This document shows, piece by piece, positions 1 to 9,078 of a stretch of DNA of 64,000 nt (positions are counted from its first letter, which is position 1; each line of letters opens with the position of its first letter). The notes beneath the pieces were generated by a model. The model was not told the origin of the DNA and searched no databases. It was given only the letters and a program-made list of their open reading frames with translations. A program made the position numbers and the translations under genes. The stretch is from Myxococcales bacterium. Its GTDB lineage: Bacteria; Myxococcota_A; UBA9160; SMWR01. The stretch lies in NCBI GenBank assembly GCA_022561775.1, contig JADFQO010000001.1, positions 62,001 to 126,000 of the forward strand. The letters are read 5' to 3'.

Positions 1-870
1 GAAACCGCGGAAGCGCTCGGCTACGCGGCCGCATTCGTGGACGGCGACGTCTCGATGCTCGGCGGATCGCGCAAGACCGACGTACTCGACAGCTGGACGG
101 TGACGATCGCGTTGCTCGCTCGAACCCAGCGGATCCAGATCGGATCGATGCGCTTGGTCCACCACTGGAACGCCGCGCGCCTCGCTCAGGCGACCGCCAC
201 CGCCGAGCGAATCGCGCCCGGCCGCTTGCAATTCCTGATCTCGATCGGCGACCGCCCGCACGACGAGCGCTTCGGCCTGCAGCGGCCGAGTGCAGGCGAG
301 CGGGTACTCTGGCTCGACGAGATGTTGACCGCGGTGCGCGGCCTCTGGCGGGGTGAATCCGTCAGCGTGAGCGGACGCTTCGTTACGCTCGACGGTGCGC
401 GCATCCAGCCCGTGCCTCCCGCTGGACGCATCCCGATTTCGATCGCGGGTCGGCGCCCGAAGGTGCTCGAACTCGTCGCCGCCCACGCGGACAGCTGGGA
501 GATCAACCTTCCGGCACTGCCCGATCGCGTCGCCAGGGCGAGTGCAAAGCTCGAGGACACCTGCCGGGAGCGCGGACGCGATCCGTCGGAGATCGAGCGC
601 TCGATGTGGATCTTCACGCGGGTCCAGAAGTCGGACGATCCGGCCTGCGCACTCGACGAGTACCGACGCCTGAACCCGTGGTTCGGCGAACTCTCGGATG
701 ACCAATGCGCTGCCGCGACGATCGTGGGCAGCGCCGATCGCTGCCGGACGCGTCTGGGTGCGCTCGCCGACGAACTGGATCTGGATTTTCCGGTAATCGA
801 CCTCTCCGGTCTCGACGCAGCGGCCAGCCGCGTCACCCTGGAGGGGATGGCTCCCGAAAAGCATTGTTGA
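1..870 (+). CDS. LLM-class flavin-dependent oxidoreductase (5' truncated)
   Basis: The reading frame is open from base 1, so the gene begins before the window; about 289 residues are visible. The segment around residues 70-85 (GRLQFLISIGD) followed by an RFGLQRPS stretch, and a later GRIPISIAG-RRPKVLELVA-HADSWE segment, match the TIM-barrel luciferase-like monooxygenase family. Members use reduced FMN or F420 to oxidise or reduce small molecules in the cytosol. Substrate and cofactor cannot be told from sequence; an F420 member is plausible because the barrel lacks obvious luciferase-specific features. It is followed after 48 bp by a rhomboid gene on the same strand. Family assignment is fairly firm, specific function is not. 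Confidence 0.75.
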   Translation, partial: ETAEALGYAAAFVDGDVSMLGGSRKTDVLDSWTVTIALLARTQRIQIGSMRLVHHWNAARLAQATATAERIAPGRLQFLISIGDRPHDERFGLQRPSAGERVLWLDEMLTAVRGLWRGESVSVSGRFVTLDGARIQPVPPAGRIPISIAGRRPKVLELVAAHADSWEINLPALPDRVARASAKLEDTCRERGRDPSEIERSMWIFTRVQKSDDPACALDEYRRLNPWFGELSDDQCAAATIVGSADRCRTRLGALADELDLDFPVIDLSGLDAAASRVTLEGMAPEKHC

Positions 871-918
871 CGCAGGTAGTTGGACTTCTTAGGCTATAGG
901 ACGAGGAGACTCTGAACA

Positions 919-1680
919 GTGTACGGACGCGGCCACCAGTCGGGGATGCGCATCGGCCCGTCGATGACGCCCCCGATCATCAAGCAGATCATGATCGCGA
1001 ATGCGGTGGTCTTCCTGATCCAACACGTCGTTGACGGGACGACGCGCTACGCGTCGGTGATCCCGGTGGAATTCTGGCAACTCGGCTACCTCTGGCAGCC
1101 CTTCACCTACATGTGGCTCCACGCGAGCTTCGGCCACATCGCGATGAACATGTTCATGCTCTGGATGTTCGGCTCGCAGCTCGCGCTGGCCTGGGGACCC
1201 AAGCGCTTCCTGCGCTTCTACCTACTCTGCGGCGTGGGCGCGGGCCTGATCATCGCGACCTATCCCTACCTGATGATGGGCGTTCACCCGGAGGGGTTGT
1301 TCGCGCGCACGCTCGGCGCGTCCGGTGCCGTCTACGGCGTGCTGCTCGGCTACTCGCTGACCTGGCCCGATCGCACCATCATGTTGATCTTCCCACCGAT
1401 CGCGTTTCGCGCGATCTGGCTGATCCCCGGACTCTTCTTGATGTCGATGATGTTCTCGAGCGGCCAGAACATCAGCCACATCGGACACCTCGGTGGTGTG
1501 ATCGTCGGCTGGATCTATTTGCGCCGGCAGGGTCACGCCAACCCGATCTTCACGCTGAGCCATCTGAAGTCGCGTTGGAAGCGCCACCAGATGCGCAAGA
1601 AGCTGCGCGCAGTTCGCTACGAAGAATTCGAAGCCCGACGCCGCGACAGTGAAAAAGGCAACGACCGCCGCTACCACTAA
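919..1680 (+). CDS. Rhomboid family intramembrane serine protease
   Basis: A 253-residue polytopic membrane protein with the rhomboid core: an HASFGHIAMNMFML segment (H...H..NM in TM2), the nucleophile motif GASGAVYG near residue 135 and the catalytic histidine in HIGHLGG in the last core helix. Rhomboids cleave transmembrane helices of substrate proteins inside the inner membrane. The C-terminal tail after about residue 205 is very basic and probably cytosolic. The GTG start is preceded by GAGGAG ten bases upstream; an ATG ten codons later is an alternative. The gene converges on the minus-strand gspB-like gene. The substrate is unknown. Confidence 0.9.
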   Translation: MYGRGHQSGMRIGPSMTPPIIKQIMIANAVVFLIQHVVDGTTRYASVIPVEFWQLGYLWQPFTYMWLHASFGHIAMNMFMLWMFGSQLALAWGPKRFLRFYLLCGVGAGLIIATYPYLMMGVHPEGLFARTLGASGAVYGVLLGYSLTWPDRTIMLIFPPIAFRAIWLIPGLFLMSMMFSSGQNISHIGHLGGVIVGWIYLRRQGHANPIFTLSHLKSRWKRHQMRKKLRAVRYEEFEARRRDSEKGNDRRYH

Positions 1681-1803
1681 CCCGCTCCACAACCCGAACA
1701 CACCACATGGGTAGTGCGTTGCGCTCCACTGGCCGGGGCCCAGGGGCCGAGTCTGACAGTTGCGGGTTACAATCCGAAGAGTAATCCGGCACCTGCAGAG
1801 TGA

Positions 1804-2733
1804 TCAACCGCCCACGTTGTATTGAATTTCGATGCCGTCGTGGTTGAAGAGGACGCTGCCAGGCCTGATGACTTGGACGACCAGGGGGCCGACCGCGTCG
1901 CCCTCTTTCAGGCGCAGAACCTCTCCGGCGTCGACCAGCTTCACGATGGCAACACGCTGACCGACGTCGGGATGCCAGATCGTTTTCTCGACGCTGAGCG
2001 AGGGGAGCTTGGCGCGCTGGACGACCTTTCTCTCGGGCTCTCGAACCGAGGCCGTAATCGACGCGGTCGGAGCCGGCGTGGCAGCGACCGCTGCAATCTC
2101 GACAGGTGCGGGTAGCGCCGGAGCGATCTTCGCGGCTGCGGAATTTTCCGAAATCCGGGTCGCAGGAAGCTCGGCGTTGGCGACCTGCTTTCGTGCGGGT
2201 CGCGGCCGTGCGGCTGCGCCCGCAACCTGGCTGTCGGGCTTGCGCGCACTCGGCCGTCGGGCGGGCCGCGCGGTGTCGGTTTTGGCGATCGGTGCAGCGC
2301 GCTTCGACAACGCGACAGGCGCAGCTGAATCCGCGGGCTGCGCGTCGAGGCGTTTGACGACTTCGACGATGGAGGCCACTTCGCGCTCAGGCAAATCCCG
2401 TTGCGCGCGCGCAACGGGCGCCGCCGGCCGAGCCGAGGGCCTGCGACGGGGTTTTTCGGCGGCCACCTCCTGCGCAATCGCGGCCACGGGTGCCGCCTCG
2501 AGAGGCCGCGGTTCCATCGCCACCTCCGCGACCGGACCCTCTCGGGTGGGCCAGAAGAAAAACACCGCGGCGGCGACCGCGAGTCCACCGATCGCGACGG
2601 CTCCGATCCGCAGCCCGCGGCGATCGGGGTCGGACGGTGGGCGGTTAGCGACGATCTGCTCATCGAGGGAGCGCTCGACGTTCGCGCTCTTTTCGTCTTC
2701 CAAGCGCTGAAGCGCCTTGAGGATCGTACTCAC
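1804..2733 (-). CDS. GspB-like type II secretion/pilus accessory protein
   Basis: A 309-residue protein that begins MSTILKALQRLEDEKSA, the start typical of GspB-type proteins. One transmembrane helix follows at about residues 43-62, then a long Ala/Pro/Arg-rich linker, and a C-terminal globular domain of about 65 residues (from LPSLSVEKTIWHPD) resembling the GspB C-terminal domain. In Aeromonas ExeAB and related systems GspB partners GspA to help insert the secretin through peptidoglycan. The start overlaps the end of the gspA-like gene by four bases (ATGA), so the two are translationally coupled. No secretin or pilin gene is nearby. Confidence 0.75.
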   Translation of the reverse strand: MSTILKALQRLEDEKSANVERSLDEQIVANRPPSDPDRRGLRIGAVAIGGLAVAAAVFFFWPTREGPVAEVAMEPRPLEAAPVAAIAQEVAAEKPRRRPSARPAAPVARAQRDLPEREVASIVEVVKRLDAQPADSAAPVALSKRAAPIAKTDTARPARRPSARKPDSQVAGAAARPRPARKQVANAELPATRISENSAAAKIAPALPAPVEIAAVAATPAPTASITASVREPERKVVQRAKLPSLSVEKTIWHPDVGQRVAIVKLVDAGEVLRLKEGDAVGPLVVQVIRPGSVLFNHDGIEIQYNVGG

Positions 2734-3791
2734 TCGAATTCCCGATTCGTCGCCGCGCCCTCAACCTCGGCTCCGGGTGTCTCGGCCCACGACGAAAGTT
2801 CTCCGATCGCCGCTGCAGACGACGGTCCGACTGCGACGGCGGGCGGCACTGGGGACTCGCGCTCGACCGGCTCGGGGCTCTCACCGGCGATACCGAACCA
2901 CCTGAGTGCGCCTACGCCGACCGCGAGCAAGATCGCGGCCGGAAACGCGCGGCGAAGCATGGATCGCCATGGACGGCGGCGCGATCGCGCGCTCAAGATC
3001 TCGCGAGCAGCCCGGTTGATCGAATTCGACTCCATTGCCGGCGCGCCGGCCGCGTAGCCCATCAGCATCGCGCGATCACAGAGGACGTTGATCAAACGCG
3101 GAATTCCGCACGCTCGACGCTGAACCTCCCGGAGTGCCTTGTCGGTGAAGAGATTGCACTCCTTGCCGGCTGCGACCTTGAGCCGATGCCGAACATAGTC
3201 TCGCGTTTCAGCGGCGCTCAACGGTGAGAGCGTCCAGCGCACCGTGATCCGCTGCCGCAGCTGACGCAGCTCTCGAGAGTCCAACATCTCGTCGAGTTCC
3301 GGCTGTCCGAAGAGCACGATCTGGATCAACTTCGACGATGAAGTCTCGAGATTGGAGAGCAGGCGGATCTCCTCGAGCGTAGCGGGATTGAGGTTCTGCG
3401 ATTCGTCCACGATCAGGAGCGCCCGTCGACCCTTTCGACTCGTCCGGAGCAGAAACCGGTTGAGCCGATGGTTGAGATCCGCGCGCGAGCAACCCTCCGT
3501 GCCCAGACCGAATTCGATGCTGACCGCGCGCAACAATTCTTTGCCCGACATGATCGGGTTGAAAAGGAGAGCGACCTCCGTACCCGGTCCGAGCCGTTGC
3601 AACAGCGTGCGACAGAGAGTCGTCTTCCCGGTTCCGACTTCTCCGGTGATGGCAATGAAGCCCTCACCCTGCTCGATGCCGTAGAGCAGATGGGCGAGCG
3701 CCTCTCGATGGGATTCCGAGAGAAACAGGAAGCGGGGATCGGGGGTGAGTGAAAAGGGCTTCTCGTTCAGCCCATAAAACCGCGTATACAT
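2730..3791 (-). CDS. GspA/ExeA-like AAA+ ATPase
   Basis: A 353-residue protein starting MYTRFYGLNEKPFSLTPDP, the classic ExeA/GspA N-terminus. Walker A is GEVGTGKTT (about residues 51-59), Walker B is LLIVDESQNL (about 125-134), and a sensor arginine region follows. One transmembrane helix near residues 283-300 (AILLAVGVGAL) is followed by a periplasmic tail; the peptidoglycan-binding domain of Aeromonas ExeA is not obvious here. It likely works with the overlapping GspB-like protein in secretin or pilus assembly. The upstream region holds a TATAGA box-like sequence on the minus strand at about 3812-3817, which may be its promoter; that is weak evidence. Confidence 0.85.
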   Translation of the reverse strand: MYTRFYGLNEKPFSLTPDPRFLFLSESHREALAHLLYGIEQGEGFIAITGEVGTGKTTLCRTLLQRLGPGTEVALLFNPIMSGKELLRAVSIEFGLGTEGCSRADLNHRLNRFLLRTSRKGRRALLIVDESQNLNPATLEEIRLLSNLETSSSKLIQIVLFGQPELDEMLDSRELRQLRQRITVRWTLSPLSAAETRDYVRHRLKVAAGKECNLFTDKALREVQRRACGIPRLINVLCDRAMLMGYAAGAPAMESNSINRAAREILSARSRRRPWRSMLRRAFPAAILLAVGVGALRWFGIAGESPEPVERESPVPPAVAVGPSSAAAIGELSSWAETPGAEVEGAATNREFE

Positions 3792-3970
3792 GCTCAGTTC
3801 ACCACCAGACGAAGTCTATAACCCAGGGAATCAGCAAGCGGATCCCGTCGCGCCGCGCCGCCCAGACGGAGAGTCTGCTGGTATTTGACACCGCGCGAAC
3901 GAGCGGGTTCACCCCACGCGCGAGCGGGCAGGCCAGCAAAGGGCCGGCGCTGCCGGACGTCCATGGCGAG

Positions 3971-5698
3971 CTACTTAGCCGGTTGGCTGGGCTCGCGCAA
4001 AGCGGGCTCGGTGGCCTGGTCTTCTTCGGATCGGCTCAGACTCCGGAGCGCTCGCTGCGTCCGTGCGATTGCGGCGCGCTGCACGCGAAGCTCCTCGCTC
4101 TGGGCGGCGACCTGGCGCTCCAACTTCTCGCGACTGTCGTTGGCCTCATCGAGCCGGGCTTCGAGATTTGCGATGCGATTCGCGAGTTCCTGAACGAGCT
4201 GAGACAGGTCGCTGTCACCGCCACTCATGGCAGCCGCGGGCGGCACGCCGCGTTTATCACGTTGGGTCGGCAGATCGGTGGTTCCCATGTCCATCGGTTT
4301 TTCTCCCTCGGAGCCCTCGTTGTACAATCCGGTTACCGGTTCAGTTGCCTTGGCAGCCACTTCACTCAGCGAATAGGCTGCGGTGTTCCGCTCTCCCACC
4401 TGCGGCGCGGGACCGTCGGTAGGCGAATCCTTCATCGCAAATCCATCAGCGCGAATTCGATCACTCGCTCCGCGGTCGGAAGCTTCAGCGGAGTCGTCGG
4501 ATGCGTCCGCAAGAGCCGCCACGTCGAGATCGTGCGGGAGCGATCGCCTGCGGAAGAGTAGGACGGCCACGACGAGGACGATCAGCGCACCCACGGCAAT
4601 CCCCGCCATCGTAACCATGTCGAAGGGCAGGCCGGGCATGTCGAAAGCCAGGTCCGGCATGTCGAAGTGCAGGTCCGAGAGGTCGAAGGGCAGGCTCCAA
4701 CCAGCGGGCTCGGGCTTTTCGATTCGCCGCGTGATGTCAGACGGACTCGGCATCCGACGCTGCGTCTCATCGGTCGACGGCGTCGAAGCTTGCGTGGAAG
4801 AACTCAGTGGAGCTTCAAGGTCTGCGTCCGCCGTATCGGCGATCTGCTCGGATGGCGATTCCACTGTAGGGTCACTCGGGAACTCTAAATCATCCCGCTT
4901 GTGGACACCGGAAAACGAGGCGCGGCGCTCCTCTTCGGCGGATAGCGACGGCTCCGCGTCGTCCGACGGCGTGGTCGGATCGAGCATCGCGATCTCATCG
5001 GTCGCGGGCTCCGGCTCAACGACTTCGACGACCACCGGCTCGGGCTCGGGCTCAACGACGGGCTCCGGCTCAACGACTTCGACGACCACCGGCTCGGGCT
5101 CGGGCTCAACGACGGGCTCGGGCTCGATGACTTCGGCGACCACCGGCTCGGGCTCGGGCTCAACGACGGGTTCGGGCTCAACGACGGGCTCGGGCTCGAT
5201 GACTTCGGCGACCACGGGTTTCGGAACGGGCCGAACCACGACGGGCGGCGGCTCCGCGCGAACCAGAGGCTCGACCGGAGCCGGCTTCGCGTAGGGGTCC
5301 CCCCTGAGCACCGCGACCGCAGCGGCCGAGTGCACGAAGTCGAGTACGATGCGCGGTGGATGTGAGAGAATCATCTCTTTCATCTGGAGGCCGGACTTTC
5401 GCAGCCGGATCTGCGCGACCGCCTTGCCAGCACGCTCGACGACGTTGACGGATTCGATCCCGACGCTCTTGGACCTGATCGCGCGCGGGGGCGTCGATGC
5501 CTCGAGGGTCACGGTGAGCTGCCCTGTGCCGTCGGTTCCGGCTCGGCGCTCCACCTGATAACCCGTAAACGCATCCATCTCGAAGACGAGGCGGGTGAAG
5601 GTCGGGTGCTGGCCCACGCGAATCTGAACGATGCGATTGGCCTGGGCGGGGGCTGCGACCAGAAACAGCAACAGCCCGATCCAGAGCGCGCGGCGCAT
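3971..5698 (-). CDS. AMIN-domain single-pass membrane protein with PEPEPVV repeats
   Basis: A 575-residue protein. I chose the ATG at 5698 because it begins a clean signal peptide (MRRALWIGLLLFLVAAPAQA); an in-frame upstream start would add 45 hydrophilic residues. An AMIN domain follows (about residues 25-125; IRVGQHPTFTRLVFEMD, HPPRIVLDFV). AMIN domains bind peptidoglycan and anchor secretins and amidases. Next come Pro/Glu/Val repeats (PEPVVEPEPEPVV, about 160-230), a disordered acidic stretch, one transmembrane helix (about 361-382) and a C-terminal coiled coil (about 496-560) in the cytoplasm. This layout resembles FimV/TspA-type polar hub or pilus assembly proteins. It lies just upstream of gspA/gspB on the same strand, supporting an envelope-assembly role. 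Confidence 0.75.
   Translation of the reverse strand: MRRALWIGLLLFLVAAPAQANRIVQIRVGQHPTFTRLVFEMDAFTGYQVERRAGTDGTGQLTVTLEASTPPRAIRSKSVGIESVNVVERAGKAVAQIRLRKSGLQMKEMILSHPPRIVLDFVHSAAAVAVLRGDPYAKPAPVEPLVRAEPPPVVVRPVPKPVVAEVIEPEPVVEPEPVVEPEPEPVVAEVIEPEPVVEPEPEPVVVEVVEPEPVVEPEPEPVVVEVVEPEPATDEIAMLDPTTPSDDAEPSLSAEEERRASFSGVHKRDDLEFPSDPTVESPSEQIADTADADLEAPLSSSTQASTPSTDETQRRMPSPSDITRRIEKPEPAGWSLPFDLSDLHFDMPDLAFDMPGLPFDMVTMAGIAVGALIVLVVAVLLFRRRSLPHDLDVAALADASDDSAEASDRGASDRIRADGFAMKDSPTDGPAPQVGERNTAAYSLSEVAAKATEPVTGLYNEGSEGEKPMDMGTTDLPTQRDKRGVPPAAAMSGGDSDLSQLVQELANRIANLEARLDEANDSREKLERQVAAQSEELRVQRAAIARTQRALRSLSRSEEDQATEPALREPSQPAK
5008..5215 (-). repeat. In-gene tandem repeats encoding PEPEPVV units
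   Basis: Imperfect tandem DNA repeats with a longest near-identical unit of about 54 bp, built from the hexamer ggctcg/ggctcc and acgacttcgacgaccacc. They encode alternating Pro-Glu-Pro-Val-Val units and VVEVVEPEP spacers, and probably span the periplasm. Such repeats are prone to copy-number change by slippage. Confidence 0.85.
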
Positions 5699-5939
5699 AC
5701 TGGCGGCATGCTGATCGATCGAATTCAGCTTCGCGCGGCTCACGTGATTTCGGTCCGCCCCTCTCAACGCGGCGGCAGCTCGGATCCGTTGCCACCGACT
5801 TCGCTGTGCTTCTCTTCGGCGGTTCGACCCCACGCTTGAACATCGATCAGCGATTTCAGGGCCCTTCCGCGATCGATTGCCTCAAAGTGTGTGTAATAAG
5901 CCCCTCTTATAGGCATGGGCTCGAGGGCGAGCCGCGCGC

Positions 5940-6719
5940 TCAATCGGAGAACAGGGTCCGAATGGTCGTGATCGCAGGCTCGATCCGTGGACCGTACCAC
6001 GACACCAAAGTGCCGTCTATCAAATGAATTCGCCCGCTTCGCGCCGCGGGAAGCGTCAACGCCGCGAGCTTGAGCGCGTCGCGCGGGCCGAAATCGTAGG
6101 GTTCGCTCGGCAGTAGGATGACTTCGGGCGCCGCAGCCACGATCTGCTCGAGTTCCACGATCGGATAGCGCCGGTCGCCGCAGTCGGCGAAGACGTTGGC
6201 GCCGCCGCAGAGTTCCAACAGGCTCGACGCGTAGGTGTCACCACCGACCGCCATCCACGGCTTCTTCCAGATCGGACAGAATACCGGTAGGCCGCGCGCG
6301 GGGCGCTGCTCTTCTGCCGCGCGCACGACCTTCTCCACGGGTCGCACGACGGACTCGACGGCTTCCGCGGTCGCTCCCAGATCCGCGAGTTCGCGCAGCA
6401 GTTCGACGCCGTCCTGCACGGTTTGCGGATAGGTGACCCAGACGTCGACCCCGGCTGCGCGCAGCGCGACCACGGTCCGCTTGCGATTCTCTTCTCGATT
6501 CGCGATCACGAGATCCGGCTCGAGTTCCAGGATCTGACGAACGGACGGATTCTTGGTTCCCCCGACCCTGGGTAGACCAGACACCCGATCGCTCGGATGG
6601 ACACACCAATCCGTGATTCCGACGATGCGGTCGCCCAGCCCCAGACAGAAGAGCGACTCCGTCACGCTCGGAACCAGCGAGACGATACGCGTCGCAGTCC
6701 GCGCCGGAGAGTCGGCCAT
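5940..6719 (-). CDS. BtuF-like helical-backbone metal-receptor protein
   Basis: A 259-residue protein with the class III periplasmic-binding fold of cobalamin, haem and siderophore receptors: RIVSLVPSVTESLFCLGLG at the N-terminus, GGTKNPSVRQILELEPDLVIA, and the C-terminal ALTLPAARSGRIHLIDG. It is closest in style to the cobalamin-binding BtuF branch. There is no signal peptide: the protein starts MADSPARTATRIVS, so it may be cytosolic or its true role may differ from classical ABC uptake. No permease or ATPase of the BtuCD type is adjacent. Its start overlaps the stop of the upstream ArsA gene by one base (TAATG), so it belongs to the ArsA operon. Confidence 0.75.
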   Translation of the reverse strand: MADSPARTATRIVSLVPSVTESLFCLGLGDRIVGITDWCVHPSDRVSGLPRVGGTKNPSVRQILELEPDLVIANREENRKRTVVALRAAGVDVWVTYPQTVQDGVELLRELADLGATAEAVESVVRPVEKVVRAAEEQRPARGLPVFCPIWKKPWMAVGGDTYASSLLELCGGANVFADCGDRRYPIVELEQIVAAAPEVILLPSEPYDFGPRDALKLAALTLPAARSGRIHLIDGTLVSWYGPRIEPAITTIRTLFSD

Positions 6720-7879
6720 TACGCCTCGAAGATCACCTCGAGAACACCTTCGTTCAGCTTCGCCGAGGCGATCGATCGGCCGGCGACGGAATCCGGCAGC
6801 GCGATGCGGCGTCGGACGTCGCGCACCCGCACGAGGAGTTGGTCTCCGTGGACCGCGAGATCGAGTTCGTCGGTCGATGCGTGAACGAGATCGATTTCCA
6901 TCACGGTCGCTCCCTCTCGTTTGATCAGTCGAATCGGACGAGCGCGGGTGAAAAACGCTGCGGGATCCCGATCTCCATAGGTTTCGGCTGCAAGTTCGCG
7001 CAGAGCTTCCACCCCGATGGGCTCGGTGGGATGCAGGGGAATGCGAAATTGTGGCACGGGAAACGACTGCTCGATCTCCTCGAGTTCGGTGCGTTCGCGC
7101 TGCGCCCAGCGCGCAAAATAGCCCGCCGCGGCTTCCGGAGGCAGCACCCGATTCACCAACACCGCGTCCGTCGCAACCCCGTAGAGACTCAGGTAGGCAA
7201 ACGACCGCCGGGTCTCGTCGATGACGACTCGAGCGGGATTCACGACCAGGCGAGCACTCGTGCGGTCCGTGTCGAGCAGGATCGAGCGGACGTCTTCGAC
7301 TTCGTGATAGAGACGCTCGAAGGCCGCGAAAACGTCGTCACCCGGAACGTAGACATCGGCACCGAACGTCGCGACAACGGGGCGAATGGCCCTGGCGGCC
7401 TTTCGCTTCCAGTCGAAGAAATTCTCCATGAAGATTCGCAGCACGTCGGGAAAGCGCAGCATGCGAAGCGTCGAACCCGTCGGCGCGCAGTCGACGACGC
7501 AGACGTCGTACTCGCCGGTCACCTCCACCTCACGGATGGCGCGGAGCGCCACGAGTTCTTCCATGCCCGGAAAGACCAACAGTTCCTCGGCGATCATGTC
7601 ATCGGTGTCCGATCGCAACAGCTCGCGCAGCCAATCTTGGATGCTCGACCAGGAGCGGTCGAGTTCGGTCAGCGCGTCCACTTCCTGTGCGACCAGGCCC
7701 TCTGTGATCTCGATGGGCGCAGGCCCGACCGCTTCGCCAAACACATCACCGAGGCTGTGGGCGGAATCCGTCGAGAGCAGAAACACCCGGTGACCATGCT
7801 GCGCTGCCCCCAGCGCAGTCGCGGCCGACAGGCTTGTCTTCCCGACGCCTCCCTTTCCGGTATGGAGCAGGACTCTCAC
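6719..7879 (-). CDS. ArsA-family ATPase with HSP20-like C-terminal domain (second copy)
   Basis: A 386-residue single-unit ArsA/Get3-type ATPase. The deviant Walker A is GKGGVGKTSLS at the N-terminus, switch I is STDSAHSLGDVF and switch II is VVDCAPTGSTLRML. Residues from about 320 on form a small beta-rich domain of the ArsA HSP20-like type (MEIDLVHAS, DQLLVRVRDVRRRIALP). Such proteins are annotated as anion-transporting ATPases, but no arsB, arsR or arsC is near and the ArsA arsenite-binding cysteines are not evident. The GTG start overlaps the upstream ArsA stop (GTGA), so the tandem copies are coupled, perhaps forming a heterodimer. The biological substrate is unknown. Confidence 0.85.
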   Translation of the reverse strand: MRVLLHTGKGGVGKTSLSAATALGAAQHGHRVFLLSTDSAHSLGDVFGEAVGPAPIEITEGLVAQEVDALTELDRSWSSIQDWLRELLRSDTDDMIAEELLVFPGMEELVALRAIREVEVTGEYDVCVVDCAPTGSTLRMLRFPDVLRIFMENFFDWKRKAARAIRPVVATFGADVYVPGDDVFAAFERLYHEVEDVRSILLDTDRTSARLVVNPARVVIDETRRSFAYLSLYGVATDAVLVNRVLPPEAAAGYFARWAQRERTELEEIEQSFPVPQFRIPLHPTEPIGVEALRELAAETYGDRDPAAFFTRARPIRLIKREGATVMEIDLVHASTDELDLAVHGDQLLVRVRDVRRRIALPDSVAGRSIASAKLNEGVLEVIFEA

Positions 7880-9066
7880 CGATCCTCCCCTGGGTGGGCC
7901 GCGCTGCCGAAATGCACAGTCAACCTTTCCGTGTCGAGTTTCGCACTCAGCACGCGGCGACGCGCAATCCGACGCGGGAGTTTCAAGAAGCGGCGGCGCG
8001 CGCCCGCGGTGATGATCAGTTCATCGTCGACGACAACGACGTCGAGATCGTCTTCGCTCGCATTGGGGAGCGGGACCTGCGCGAAGTAGCCCGTCTCGTC
8101 GCGCCCGAAGCGCACACGTGCGGACTTGCAGAACACGTCGCCTGGCTCCGCCTGCGCAAACAGATGCCGCCCGAGCTCCGCGAGTCGCTCGCAGCCAGTG
8201 ACCTGGTCCGCGAGCAGCGGTGCGCGCAGCACCGGAAGCGGTGCAAATGCTTCCTCCACTTCACGACAGCGCTCGACCTGCAGGCGACCCCAATGTTGGA
8301 AGAAATGCTCGTGGGCCGCTTCGTCGGGTAGAAGGCGATTCATCACCACGGCGTCGCAGGGAACCTCGAACAGCGCGAACTGGGTGTAGGCGCGCCGCGC
8401 CTCGTCGATCACCATGCGCTCGGGTGTCACGACGATTCGCACACTCGTCTGGGAATTGGTGATGCGTTTGCGCAAGGTCGTGAGCTTGTCGTAGATCAGC
8501 GTCTCCGCGTCGCGGAATACCTCCGAACGGGGAAGGGGGATCGACACGATCTTCTGCGCAACAGGAGTGCCGATGCGGGTGATCGCCTGCATGGTGGGAA
8601 GCAGCAGGCGAAACACACGGTGCGCGACCTCGGGAAGCGTCACCAGCCGGAGTGCGGAGTCGGTTGGCGCACAGTCGACGATCAACAGGTCGTAGCGGCC
8701 CGAGGCCGCGAGCTTCTCGACCGCGAGCAGTGTCGTGATCTCTTCGGTCCCCGGGAGCTGCGCCAACTCGTCGGCGACTACGTCTTCGATGCCCTGGTAG
8801 TGAAACATCTCGACCAGGTAGTCGCGGATGCGCCCCCAGTGGTTGTGCATCTCCGCACGAGGGTCCACCTCGCTCGCGTCGATACGTGGAGCGATTCCGA
8901 TGGGGTCGGGGCCGAGCCGGCGCTCGAAGACATCCCCCAGGCTGTGCGCGGCGTCGGCGGAAACGACGAGCGTCCGTCGCCCGCGTTCGGCTGCACAGAC
9001 CGCGGTCGCCGCGGCGATGGTCGTCTTTCCGACGCCGCCCTTGCCAGTATAGAGCACGAGCCTCAC
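7876..9066 (-). CDS. ArsA-family ATPase with HSP20-like C-terminal domain (first copy)
   Basis: A 396-residue paralogue of the following gene. It has GKGGVGKTTIAAATAV as deviant Walker A, SADAAHSLGDVF (switch I) and IVDCAPTDSALRLV (switch II), and ends in an HSP20-like domain (about residues 322-390; GYFAQVPLPNASEDDLD). The two copies share all motifs but have diverged clearly, which fits separate roles in one complex. The start is GTG, 12 bases after the end of the zinc-ribbon gene. Get3/ArsA relatives bind membrane proteins, metalloids or small hydrophobic cargo; which applies here cannot be decided. Confidence 0.85.
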   Translation of the reverse strand: MRLVLYTGKGGVGKTTIAAATAVCAAERGRRTLVVSADAAHSLGDVFERRLGPDPIGIAPRIDASEVDPRAEMHNHWGRIRDYLVEMFHYQGIEDVVADELAQLPGTEEITTLLAVEKLAASGRYDLLIVDCAPTDSALRLVTLPEVAHRVFRLLLPTMQAITRIGTPVAQKIVSIPLPRSEVFRDAETLIYDKLTTLRKRITNSQTSVRIVVTPERMVIDEARRAYTQFALFEVPCDAVVMNRLLPDEAAHEHFFQHWGRLQVERCREVEEAFAPLPVLRAPLLADQVTGCERLAELGRHLFAQAEPGDVFCKSARVRFGRDETGYFAQVPLPNASEDDLDVVVVDDELIITAGARRRFLKLPRRIARRRVLSAKLDTERLTVHFGSAAHPGEDR

Positions 9067-9078
9067 AGCCCCACGGTA

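Noticed and set aside
5699..5833. N-terminal extension of the AMIN-domain protein
   Set aside because: The 45 added residues are hydrophilic and would bury a clear signal peptide that starts at ATG 5698.
6839..8089. 416-codon plus-strand open frame opposite the ArsA genes
   Set aside because: It is antisense to two genes with intact motifs; long antisense frames are expected at this GC content. The translation shows no recognisable domain.
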